Of a DNA stretch of 49,769 nt, positions 41,800 through 47,880 are shown piece after piece (the first letter of the stretch is position 1; every line of letters starts with the position of its first letter). The position numbers were made by a program, and so were the translations under genes. The notes under the pieces were generated by a model. That model had not been told where the DNA came from. It worked only from the letters and a program-made list of their open reading frames with translations, and made no database searches. Source of the DNA: a virus; the IMG/VR virus record IMGVR_UViG_3300018083_000042, positions 1 through 49,769 of that record, one strand, 5' to 3'.

Positions 41800-42282
41800 T
41801 TGATCGCAGTCCTTTTGTTGCTCTCGCAGGATGCGGCGACGGCGGCGACGGCTGACCACGGCGTCTCGAAGGAGATCGTCGCAGTCATCGCAGCCGCAGT
41901 CGTGACGATCATCGGCAGCCTGACCGCCGCCGTCGTTTCGATCATCACGACCGTCCGCACCACGAACAAGAAGGTCGCAGCGTCGGCCGTCGAGGCTCAA
42001 GTTCGGGGCAAGTCACAGGATCGCCAGCTTCGCAAGATCCACCTCCTGACGAACAGCCGTCTCGCGGCGGCCCTGAAGCTGCTGGCTCGCATGACAAAGA
42101 AGGAGGCCGATCGCACGAAGGATCCGGAAGACATCGCTGCGTACGAAGAGGCCAGGAGAGAACTCGAGGCGGCCGAGGTAGGCACCATAGCGGTCGAGAT
42201 CGAGGAAGAAGCCGAAAAGGGCGAGGACGCGGCCTCCAAGAAGGACGAGGCCGAAGCCGTTCAGAAAAGGGACGACGCGTGA
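41800..42282 (+). CDS. Membrane protein with long charged tail, holin-like
   Basis: 160 residues from TTG 41800; GAAGGGGG is well spaced and no ATG or GTG precedes it in frame. Residues 1-17 and 25-50 (IVAVIAAAVVTIIGSLTAAVV) are hydrophobic; the rest is a charged helical tail rich in Lys/Glu/Ala and probably coiled coil. Pairing with the next small two-helix membrane gene suggests a lysis or envelope-acting pair. No family recognised. Confidence 0.65.
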   Translation: MIAVLLLLSQDAATAATADHGVSKEIVAVIAAAVVTIIGSLTAAVVSIITTVRTTNKKVAASAVEAQVRGKSQDRQLRKIHLLTNSRLAAALKLLARMTKKEADRTKDPEDIAAYEEARRELEAAEVGTIAVEIEEEAEKGEDAASKKDEAEAVQKRDDA

Positions 42283-42464
42283 GTGCTGCTCCGCTGACCG
42301 TTTTCCAAATCCTTTTGATCGGGCTCGGGATTCTCTGCGCGGTCCTCGCAGCCACGACGCGCAACGACGAGAGCAACACGTACCGGATGCGCCTGGTGGC
42401 GGCGAGCTTGGCGTGCTGGATGGTCTACGCCTTGCTGTCGCAGATCGGCGGGCTCGTCAAGTAA
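42279..42464 (+). CDS. Two-helix membrane protein, 61 aa, holin candidate
   Basis: GTG 42279 overlaps the preceding stop (GTGA). Two hydrophobic segments (FQILLIGLGILCAVLAATT and LVAASLACWMVYALLSQIGGL) are separated by a charged loop (RNDESNTYRMR). This is class II holin-like topology. The lysin-like gene lies 33 kb away in this window, so the assignment is tentative; a minor tail or infection-related membrane protein is the alternative. Confidence 0.65.
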   Translation: MSAAPLTVFQILLIGLGILCAVLAATTRNDESNTYRMRLVAASLACWMVYALLSQIGGLVK

Positions 42465-42474
42465 AGGAGCAGAG

Positions 42475-43764
42475 ATGGCCTCATGGCGCTTCGCGATCGG
42501 CAACGCGGTACGCCTGAGCGGCGTCGCGCCTGTGGCGTCGCTCGCTTCGGTCGGCGACACGATCTATCCGCTCACGCAGCTTGGCAACGGCGAGACCGAC
42601 GAGCCGGCGCGATGGGCGCGCAACACCTCTGCCCTGTATGGCGCCGACGTCGACCTGAACCGCTTGCGCGCGAGCAGCTCTCGCGCCGACGCGCCTACGG
42701 GCTGGTTCGACTTCCGCAACCTCGCAGCCGGCGCTCCTGGCCTGCCGGCGAACCCGCCCGACTTCGGCAACTACGGCGGCCGTAACCCCGCACTCCGCTT
42801 CTTCTGGCCCTCGGCGCAGGACGTCGACGTGATGCCCGGCGCCACCGTGCGCGTGCGCGCGTCGATCTACCTGCCGTCGACGTCGAACTGCACGGCCGTC
42901 AGACTACGCGTGATCGACCTGTGGACCGGCCGCTCGTACGACGGCACCGGCAACGCGTGGGACGACGCCGACGTCGACGTAGGCGAGCAGACCGCCACCA
43001 ACACGTGGCTCGACATCGACGAGATCATCGCAGCCGACTCCTCGCGCCGCGAGCGCACGCGCTACCGCGTGCTGCTGGAGCAGGACTCGCCGAGCTTCGG
43101 CGCTTCGTCGTTCTGCTACGCGTCCGCGTTCGGCGCAGCCGGCAACCCGGCCCTCTTCCCGCGCGTCACCCTTGCAGCGATCGTGGGGCACAACATCCCG
43201 CGCGACGCCATCGTGACCGTGAAGGAAGCTGGCGGGAGTGGGTCGGCGATCACGCTCGCGCCCGAGGTCCCAAACTTCATGGGTATCCAGAGCGCCCAGG
43301 ACTTTCAAATGTGGCGGCTGCGCGTCGAGATGCCGGCCGGCACTGCTGCCTTCCACGCCCGCCCGTACATCGGCGAACTGTGGCTAGGAGAGATCGCTGA
43401 CATGACGTGGTGCCCGTCCTTCCCGTTCGACTTGATCGTCGAGGACAAGGGGCAGATCCGCACCATCGGCGGCTACGGTCGCCAGTACGTCACGAGCGAC
43501 GCTGCGCGCGAGCTTCACGATCTGAAGATGAAGTTCAAGGTGAACGGCGAGGCCGGCTATCAGCAGGTGAGGAACTACATCGAGAGCGCCACGCGCTTCG
43601 GCCAGGATCCTCTCCTCATCATGCCGGCCGACGTGCTCGAAGGCGCAGGCGTGCTGTACCACGCTCGCGTCGGCAATGAAGTCTCGTACTCGCGTGAGAA
43701 CAACGTGCGGCGATCGTTCACGCTGCTGGCGATCGAGACGCCGTTCCCGCGCGTCGCGGCCTGA
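42475..43764 (+). CDS. Minor tail protein, last gene of the tail operon
   Basis: 429 residues; ATG 42475 with AAAGGAGCAGAG upstream. Beta-rich, with a jelly-roll-like middle (VMPGATVRVRASIYLPS; AVRLRVIDLWTGRSYDG) resembling a carbohydrate-binding module, and a C-terminal part (LKMKFKVNGEAGYQQVRNYIESATRFGQDPLLI) that looks like a tail hub or completion domain. No cysteine-rich or catalytic motif. Followed by a terminator-like region and the only long gap in the window. Confidence 0.75.
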   Translation: MASWRFAIGNAVRLSGVAPVASLASVGDTIYPLTQLGNGETDEPARWARNTSALYGADVDLNRLRASSSRADAPTGWFDFRNLAAGAPGLPANPPDFGNYGGRNPALRFFWPSAQDVDVMPGATVRVRASIYLPSTSNCTAVRLRVIDLWTGRSYDGTGNAWDDADVDVGEQTATNTWLDIDEIIAADSSRRERTRYRVLLEQDSPSFGASSFCYASAFGAAGNPALFPRVTLAAIVGHNIPRDAIVTVKEAGGSGSAITLAPEVPNFMGIQSAQDFQMWRLRVEMPAGTAAFHARPYIGELWLGEIADMTWCPSFPFDLIVEDKGQIRTIGGYGRQYVTSDAARELHDLKMKFKVNGEAGYQQVRNYIESATRFGQDPLLIMPADVLEGAGVLYHARVGNEVSYSRENNVRRSFTLLAIETPFPRVAA

Positions 43765-43774
43765 GCGCTCGGCC

Positions 43775-43840
43775 GCGCTGTCAAGCTCGAAGGTGAAAAC
43801 GATTCTCAACTTCTGCCTGCTCCCGGGCGCCTGACAGCGC
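43775..43840 (+). repeat. 9-bp inverted repeat after tail operon
   Basis: GCGCTGTCA (43775-43783) and TGACAGCGC (43832-43840) are perfect inverted repeats 48 bases apart, directly behind the last tail gene. In RNA they could close a stem around the spacer. Could be a protein-binding site or part of a termination region. Confidence 0.5.
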
Positions 43841-43844
43841 TCGC

Positions 43845-43863
43845 GGCGCCGACGCGCCCTTTT
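43845..43863 (+). terminator. Weak intrinsic terminator candidate
   Basis: GGCGC, loop CGAC, GCGCC form a 5-bp stem (43845-43858) followed by CTTTTA. The stem is short but GC-rich and has one of the few T-runs in the window, right where the tail operon ends. Confidence 0.45.
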
Positions 43864-43934
43864 AGCTCGGCGGCACTTCGGGTAACCCTTGCCTTTGTAC
43901 CAGTTAGCAAGCATCTTATTTTCGCAAGTTTTTA

Positions 43935-43957
43935 TTGACGCAGGACATTATTATATG
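43935..43957 (+). promoter_or_regulatory. AT-rich promoter-like island
   Basis: The stretch 43907-43957 is the most AT-rich in the window (..TCTTATTTTCGCAAG.., ..TATTGACG.., ..ATTATTATATGG). TTGACG (43935-43940) and TATATG (43952-43957) are only 11 bases apart, too close for a standard sigma-70 promoter, but the island in a GC-rich genome, between a terminator and a non-coding region, strongly suggests a promoter for the rightmost operon. A phage-specific or host-specific consensus is possible. Confidence 0.5.
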
Positions 43958-44060
43958 GCACCATGACGGCACGTTCAGCGTCAGCGTGGCTCATTGAAAA
44001 TTTAGCGCAGCCGAAAGGGGACAGGGCAGCCGGCCGATCCCGTGTGAGGGCTCAGCGAGC

Positions 44061-44074
44061 GCGCCGTGAGGCGC
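44061..44074 (+). repeat. GNRA-type hairpin, copy 1
   Basis: GCGCC GTGA GGCGC: a perfect 5-bp stem closed by a GUGA tetraloop in RNA. The same 14 bases recur at 44181-44194. GNRA loops often dock into receptors in large RNAs. Confidence 0.65.
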
Positions 44075-44180
44075 ACAGACAGAGAGCCGTACGAACGCGA
44101 CCCGAGCAGCCCCAAGCCGACGGGCACCCCGAAGCAAGCGCACGCATGCAGCCGCGATGGCTGCCACCTTCGTCCGGATC

Positions 44181-44194
44181 GCGCCGTGAGGCGC
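44181..44194 (+). repeat. GNRA-type hairpin, copy 2
   Basis: Exact second copy of the 14-base hairpin at 44061-44074, 120 bases downstream. Sequences around the two copies are otherwise different apart from a following CA-rich base or two, so the hairpin itself seems to be what is kept. Confidence 0.65.
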
Positions 44195-44422
44195 CATGAC
44201 GCACCAAGCACGCCGCAAGAACGCACCTCCACAACAACGACCACCAAAGCGCAGTGCGCGACGTCGCGCGAGTCCAGCCGGTCCCACGAGGACGGCAGGC
44301 CGCGAGTCGCGATCAGCACGGGAGGCATGGGCTCAAGCCCGAGCGGGAGCGGCCGGCTAACCGGGGAGCGAAGGAACAGGAGGAGGAGTGGCGCGGCGGC
44401 TGCGTGGCCGTTGCGTCGCTCT

Positions 44423-44494
44423 ACGTGAGCCGCCGAGGCAGCGAGGTGTCCCCTCGTACGTAGGCCAGCGGCCGAATGGTTCGGCGGCTCACGT
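44423..44494 (+). promoter_or_regulatory. 14-bp inverted repeat with alternative hairpin before 44515 gene
   Basis: ACGTGAGCCGCCGA (44423-44436) and TCGGCGGCTCACGT (44481-44494) are perfectly complementary, closing a 44-base interior. The right arm also takes part in a competing 6-bp hairpin GCCGAA-TGG-TTCGGC (44471-44485). The two structures exclude each other and end eight bases before the purine-rich ribosome site, so a translational or protein-bound switch is conceivable. Confidence 0.55.
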
Positions 44495-44514
44495 GGAGCG
44501 AAAGGAAGGAACGC

Positions 44515-44778
44515 ATGTTCAAGAAGAGGATGAAGATCGTGGTGCTGCATTTCACGCACAACAACGACGGGCTACTAGCGGCGCGCTTCCAGTCGCTGCT
44601 GGAGTCGCTCATCCGGCCGTTCGGCGCGTACGCTATCGCGCGCAAGGCGAACGTTGAGGAGAAGTCGTACGACGTCGAGATCGAGTGCAGCGAGGACGTG
44701 CTGTTCGATGCTGCGCGCAAGCGCGCGCAGTGGCTCATCTCGAAGCGCGGCCTCGGCTTCGCCGTGAAGTGCCCGTGA
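44515..44778 (+). CDS. Hypothetical protein, 87 aa, first gene of right operon
   Basis: ATG 44515 with AAAGGAAGGA upstream. Alternating beta-alpha-beta pattern: MKIVVLHFTHNNDG, LLAARFQSLLESLIRPFGAYAI, SYDVEIECSEDVLFDAARKRAQWLI, GLGFAVKCP. It looks like a compact ferredoxin-like fold. No motif identifies a function. As the first gene behind the long structured leader it is the likeliest target of any control that region exerts. Confidence 0.8.
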   Translation: MFKKRMKIVVLHFTHNNDGLLAARFQSLLESLIRPFGAYAIARKANVEEKSYDVEIECSEDVLFDAARKRAQWLISKRGLGFAVKCP

Positions 44779-44894
44779 CGTCGACAGGTCGAGTGCTCGC
44801 GCTGCTGTCGAAGTACAGCCGCGTGAAGCCGCAGAAGATGCAGCGCGCAATAGGGCGCGCTGCGGCGCCGCGCATCGCGGCAGGAAGGAAGTAG
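44775..44894 (+). CDS. Small basic peptide, 39 aa
   Basis: GTG 44775 overlaps the preceding stop (GTGA). Arg/Lys/Ala-rich (VLALLSKYSRVKPQKMQRAIGRAA is the region 44793-44862); predicted helical and cationic. Its end contains GGAAGGAAG, the ribosome site of the next gene. Function unknown. Confidence 0.55.
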   Translation: MTSTGRVLALLSKYSRVKPQKMQRAIGRAAAPRIAAGRK

Positions 44895-44898
44895 CGTC

Positions 44899-45111
44899 AT
44901 GGAGTTCTACACCGACGAGTACGAGTTCGAGCACGGCCGCGCACCGCGCGGTCGAGGCGGTTGGGCGTTCGTGCCGGCCGACAAGGCGAGCCTCCCGAAC
45001 TACCTCGACTACGTGTTCTGGGCGCCGAGCGGCACGTATCGCGAAGCCAAGGCCGCCGCGAAGGCGCACTTTAGCGCGCTCGGCGTCGACGCCGTGGCCG
45101 TTTGCAGCTAA
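44899..45111 (+). CDS. Hypothetical protein, 70 aa
   Basis: ATG 44899, AGGAAGGAAG upstream. Acidic/aromatic start (MEFYTDEYEFEHGRAPRG), then WAFVPADKASLPNYLDYVFWAP and a C-terminal Ala-rich helix. No signal peptide, no metal motif. Family not recognised. Confidence 0.75.
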   Translation: MEFYTDEYEFEHGRAPRGRGGWAFVPADKASLPNYLDYVFWAPSGTYREAKAAAKAHFSALGVDAVAVCS

Positions 45112-45141
45112 CGCCGCACGAAGAACGATAGGAGCCACCCA

Positions 45142-45609
45142 ATGCTAACGCTTCAGTCGAACGCCGTACTCGCATCGCTCGCGCATCAGACCGCCGCACA
45201 GATCGACGCGCTCACAGAGAAGCGCGTGCGGCAGGTCGTCGACGCATTCAGGAAGCGCCGCGAGCGCCGCTGGAACAAGGTGCTCGGCCGCCGTGGCGAT
45301 GGCAGCGTGATCCGGCCGATCCCGACGACGGGCCGCTTCCGCTTCGCGCCGCTGCTCGACGCGGCACACCTCGCGCTTCTGCGCTCGCGCGTGCGCGCGC
45401 AGGTCGTGGCCGAGGTCAGCTGCGAGTCGTGCGGCGCCGACGCGCGCGCCTCGTTCGTGTACAACCCCGGCACGGTGACGGGCTACTGGCCCGCGACGCT
45501 GTGCGCGGCGTGCGAGCGCAGCCTGAACTCGGCCGCCTGCCAGCGCGACCTGCTCGCGCAGGAAATCGAGAAGGCCGAGAGCAAGGCCGGTTGGTCGGCC
45601 GCCGCGTGA
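45142..45609 (+). CDS. Zinc-ribbon protein, 155 aa
   Basis: ATG 45142 with GATAGGAGCCACC upstream. A basic helical N-terminal half (VRQVVDAFRKRRERRWNKVL) is followed by a four-cysteine zinc ribbon: SCESCGADARASF ... TLCAACERSL, then a charged C-terminal helix. A nucleic-acid-binding role is likely from the basic N-terminus. No named family. Confidence 0.75.
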   Translation: MLTLQSNAVLASLAHQTAAQIDALTEKRVRQVVDAFRKRRERRWNKVLGRRGDGSVIRPIPTTGRFRFAPLLDAAHLALLRSRVRAQVVAEVSCESCGADARASFVYNPGTVTGYWPATLCAACERSLNSAACQRDLLAQEIEKAESKAGWSAAA

Positions 45610-45749
45610 TCGGCGCCCTGCTCGCGCACGCAGGACCGGACGGCGGCGCTCACGACATCGCCTTCCTGGTGTTGGCGATGCCGTGGAGCGTCGTCGTCCT
45701 CGCCGTTGTCGCCGCAGTCAAGCGCGCGCTCGCGCGCATCAGGAAGTAG
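45606..45749 (+). CDS. Single-pass membrane protein, 47 aa
   Basis: GTG 45606 overlaps the preceding stop (GTGA). Residues 18-38 are hydrophobic (IAFLVLAMPWSVVVLAVVAAV) and the C-terminus is basic (KRALARIRK), giving an N-out, C-in anchor. The end supplies AGTAGGGATAGGAG, the ribosome site of the ATPase gene. Function unknown. Confidence 0.55.
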   Translation: MIGALLAHAGPDGGAHDIAFLVLAMPWSVVVLAVVAAVKRALARIRK

Positions 45750-45760
45750 GGATAGGAGCC

Positions 45761-47278
45761 ATGACCAAGAGCTTGGTAGACCAGTTCAAGGCCGCACGCC
45801 GCGCCAATACGCCGCTCGTCGCGATCTCGACGCCCGACCAGTGGGCGACGGCCGAGGCGATCGGCGCGGCGCTCAACGGCGTTCCGAAGCTGGCGTGGGA
45901 CGCGCTGCGCGGCCTGCACGCGTTCAACGACGAGCCGGCCGGCATCGCCGAGATCGAGAAGATCGGGCCGGCGGGAGAGATCGCCGCGAAGACCGGCAAC
46001 CCGCGCGCGATGCTCGACATGTTGCAGCGCGTGGGCGAGAAGACGGTGGTCTTCATGTACAACGCGCACCGCTTCATCGACGACCCCGTGGTGTCGACGG
46101 CGTTCGGCGTGCTGCGCGACGCGTTCAAGGCGAATAAGCGCATGCTGGTTCCGCTCGGACCCACCGTGCCGCTGCCGCTCGAACTACAGCAGGACGTGGT
46201 GGCGCTCAACGAGCCTATGCCCGACGACGCAGCGCTCGGGGGCGTGCTGGACGAGTTGTACAAGGGAGTCAGGGGCGTCCCGCCGGCAACCGCCGAGCAG
46301 CGCGGCAAGGTGATCGCCGCGACGCGCGGCCTGTCGGCGTTCCTGGCAGAGCAGACGTTCGCAATGGGAATGAGTACGCAGGGCATGGACGTCGACTCGT
46401 GCTGGGAGCGCAAGCGCGCTGCCGTGAACCAGACGAACGGGCTGAAGTTCAACACGACGAAGGAGACCTTCGACGACATTCGCGGCCTCGACCAGATCGC
46501 GACGTTCATGGGCGCTCTGTTCAAGGGCGAGAACGCGCCGCGCGCGGTGCTGCGCATCGACGAGATCGACAAACAGCTGGCCGGCGCGACGGGCGGCGAC
46601 CTGTCGGGCGTGTCGGCCGATGCGCTCGGCGCCGTGCTGCGCTGGACGGAGGACGAGGGTCACACCGGCTTCGTGGCGATCGGCCCCGGCGGCTCGGGGA
46701 AGAGCCTCGTGTCGAAGGCGATCGGCGGGACGTTCGGCGTGCCGACGCTGGAGGCCGACCTCGGCGCGGCGAAGGGCGGGATCGTCGGGCAGTCGGAGGA
46801 GCGCATCAGGACGCTGCTCAAGGTCGTGTCAGGCGTCGCGGGCGGCGGGCGCGTGCTGCTCGTCGCGACGTGCAACAGGATGGCGTCGCTGCCGCCCGAG
46901 CTTCGGCGCCGCATGAAGTTCGGCATGTGGTACTTCGACCTGCCGACGGCCGAAGGCAGGGAAGCGATCTGGCGGCTGTACTTCGAGCGCTACAAGCTCG
47001 GCGCGTTCGCGCCGGGACTGCTGCCGCAGGACGAGGGCTGGACGGGCGCCGAGATCCGCAACTGCTGCGAGCTTGCGAGCGACCTCAGCGTGTCGGTGAA
47101 GGACGCGGCGACGTACATTGTCCCGATCATCCGCAGCGCTCCTGAGCAGGTGCGCGAGCTTCGCGACATGGCCGACGGCCGTTTCCTCGACGCAGCGAGG
47201 GAGGGCGTGTACGTCGCGGCCGGGGGCGTCAAGGGTGCGCAGCGACAGAAGCGGCAGTTCGCCGCAGAGGAGGCTTGA
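45761..47278 (+). CDS. Ycf46-like AAA+ ATPase with Walker B before Walker A
   Basis: 505 residues from ATG 45761. Residues 90-155 resemble the degenerate N-terminal domain of Ycf46-type ATPases (KTVVFMYNAHRFIDDPVV, then PLPLELQQDVVALNEPMP). The AAA+ core has Walker A GPGGSGKS at 308-315, LGAAKGGIVGQSEERIR at 334-350, sensor-1 VATCNR with N372, Arg-finger region PPELRRR at 378-384, FDLP at 392-395, and sensor-2 GAEIR at 429-433. The expected Walker B segment after Walker A is missing; a DEID motif (VLRIDEID, 263-270) with the following helix (VSADALGAVLRWTEDE) lies before the P-loop instead. Probable protein- or nucleic-acid-remodelling motor; substrate unknown. Confidence 0.85.
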   Translation: MTKSLVDQFKAARRANTPLVAISTPDQWATAEAIGAALNGVPKLAWDALRGLHAFNDEPAGIAEIEKIGPAGEIAAKTGNPRAMLDMLQRVGEKTVVFMYNAHRFIDDPVVSTAFGVLRDAFKANKRMLVPLGPTVPLPLELQQDVVALNEPMPDDAALGGVLDELYKGVRGVPPATAEQRGKVIAATRGLSAFLAEQTFAMGMSTQGMDVDSCWERKRAAVNQTNGLKFNTTKETFDDIRGLDQIATFMGALFKGENAPRAVLRIDEIDKQLAGATGGDLSGVSADALGAVLRWTEDEGHTGFVAIGPGGSGKSLVSKAIGGTFGVPTLEADLGAAKGGIVGQSEERIRTLLKVVSGVAGGGRVLLVATCNRMASLPPELRRRMKFGMWYFDLPTAEGREAIWRLYFERYKLGAFAPGLLPQDEGWTGAEIRNCCELASDLSVSVKDAATYIVPIIRSAPEQVRELRDMADGRFLDAAREGVYVAAGGVKGAQRQKRQFAAEEA

Positions 47279-47279
47279 G

Positions 47280-47609
47280 ATGCCGTGCGATCAGGTCAGG
47301 ACGACGACGACAGAGTGGAGCGAGGCCACGGACTTTAAGCTCGTGGCCGACGCGATGCGCGCGCTCGGGTACAAGGCCGTCGTGCAGGACGCGCGACACG
47401 TGGTCGGCGAGATCGAGGACAAGCGCGTGTCGCTCGTCGGCGGCTCGCTGATCGTGCGCGACCAGTACGGCGACGCCGAGTTCGACGCGGGGCCGCTGAA
47501 GCAACGGTACGCGGCCGAGGTGCTCAAGGACAGGTTCGCCACGCTTGGCTGGACCGTCGCGGAGCAGGGCAAGGCGCAGGCGACGATCGGCCTCACGAGG
47601 GAGTGGTGA
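47280..47609 (+). CDS. DUF1257 (Ycf35)-like protein
   Basis: 109 residues; ATG 47280 with GCAGAGGAGGC upstream, directly after the ATPase. The pattern SEATDFKLVADAMRALGYKAVV near the start, a beta stretch (RVSLVGGSLIVRDQYGDAEF) and LKQRYAAEVLKDRFATLGW match the DUF1257/Ycf35 family, conserved in plastids and cyanobacteria and also in phages beside a Ycf46-like ATPase. Function of the family is unknown. The neighbourhood makes the assignment better than the short motif alone. Confidence 0.72.
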   Translation: MPCDQVRTTTTEWSEATDFKLVADAMRALGYKAVVQDARHVVGEIEDKRVSLVGGSLIVRDQYGDAEFDAGPLKQRYAAEVLKDRFATLGWTVAEQGKAQATIGLTREW

Positions 47610-47610
47610 C

Positions 47611-47853
47611 ATGCCGCAGATCAAGCTGACCATCAAGCGGGACGGCGACGTGATCGAGGCGACGGTGCTCGAAGACGGGCAGGTGCGCCTCGACGTGCAG
47701 GGCGAGATCAGCTTCGCGAATCACGGCAGCGCCGACGAGGCCGTCGCACAGGTAGAGAAGCTGCTCGGCGGGACGACTGACGTGCAGAAGCACGGCCACC
47801 ACACGCACGAGCACGCGCACGGCCACGCGCACACGCACAGCCACAAGCACTGA
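47611..47853 (+). CDS. DUF2997-like protein with histidine-rich tail
   Basis: 80 residues; ATG 47611 overlaps nothing, with AGGGAGTGG upstream. Core QIKLTIKRDGDVIEATV ... GSADEAVAQVEKLLGG fits DUF2997, a small protein commonly found with DUF1257. The last 20 residues contain 11 histidines in an alternating pattern, a natural metal-binding tail not typical of the family. It could bind zinc, nickel or copper, or act as a metal store or sensor; unproven. Confidence 0.72.
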   Translation: MPQIKLTIKRDGDVIEATVLEDGQVRLDVQGEISFANHGSADEAVAQVEKLLGGTTDVQKHGHHTHEHAHGHAHTHSHKH

Positions 47854-47880
47854 ACGCAGGACAAGGAAGGAAGAAACGAA

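Larger units (their letters stand above)
43963..44500 (+). ncRNA. Candidate large structured RNA or long structured leader
   Basis: About 540 bases without convincing coding frames: open frames here are Arg/Pro/Ser-rich, overlap one another and lack the third-position G/C bias of neighbours. Seen instead: two identical GCGCC-GTGA-GGCGC hairpins with a GNRA-type loop (44061-44074, 44181-44194); hairpin GCAGCC/GGCTGC with 5-base loop (44148-44164); AGGGGACA (44016-44023) complementary to TGTCCCCT (44447-44454); nested inside it AGCCGGCCG (44028-44036) complementary to CGGCCGGCT (44350-44358); GGCTC/GAGCC (44049-44053 with 44084-44088) around the first GUGA hairpin. It ends next to the ribosome site of the gene at 44515. 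Size and phage setting recall ornate RNAs such as GOLLD or ROOL; no homology is claimed. Confidence 0.45.

Noticed and set aside
43935-43957. Classical sigma-70 promoter TTGACG...TATATG
   Set aside because: The two boxes are 11 bases apart instead of 16-18, so it is listed only as a promoter-like AT-rich island.
44066-44428. Forward open frame of 120 codons in the long gap
   Set aside because: Arg/Ser/Thr-rich, overlaps other equally poor frames (43963-44199, 44254-44463), starts inside the GNRA hairpin and has none of the codon bias of neighbouring genes.
44421-44497. tRNA-sized (77 nt) cloverleaf-like fold
   Set aside because: No T-loop GTTCRA box, no CCA end and a 14-bp closing stem instead of 7 bp.
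44002-44559. Reverse-strand open frame of 185 codons across the long gap
   Set aside because: Low-complexity Leu/Arg/Pro/Ser sequence, no ribosome site, runs into the start of the next gene. It would be the only reverse-strand gene.
44388-44657. Forward frame behind the purine-rich AGGAGGAGGAGTGG at 44377-44390
   Set aside because: The ribosome-site-like purines are tempting, but the frame overlaps the 44515 gene in another phase for 140 bases and its sequence is low in complexity. The purine run is better seen as part of the leader.
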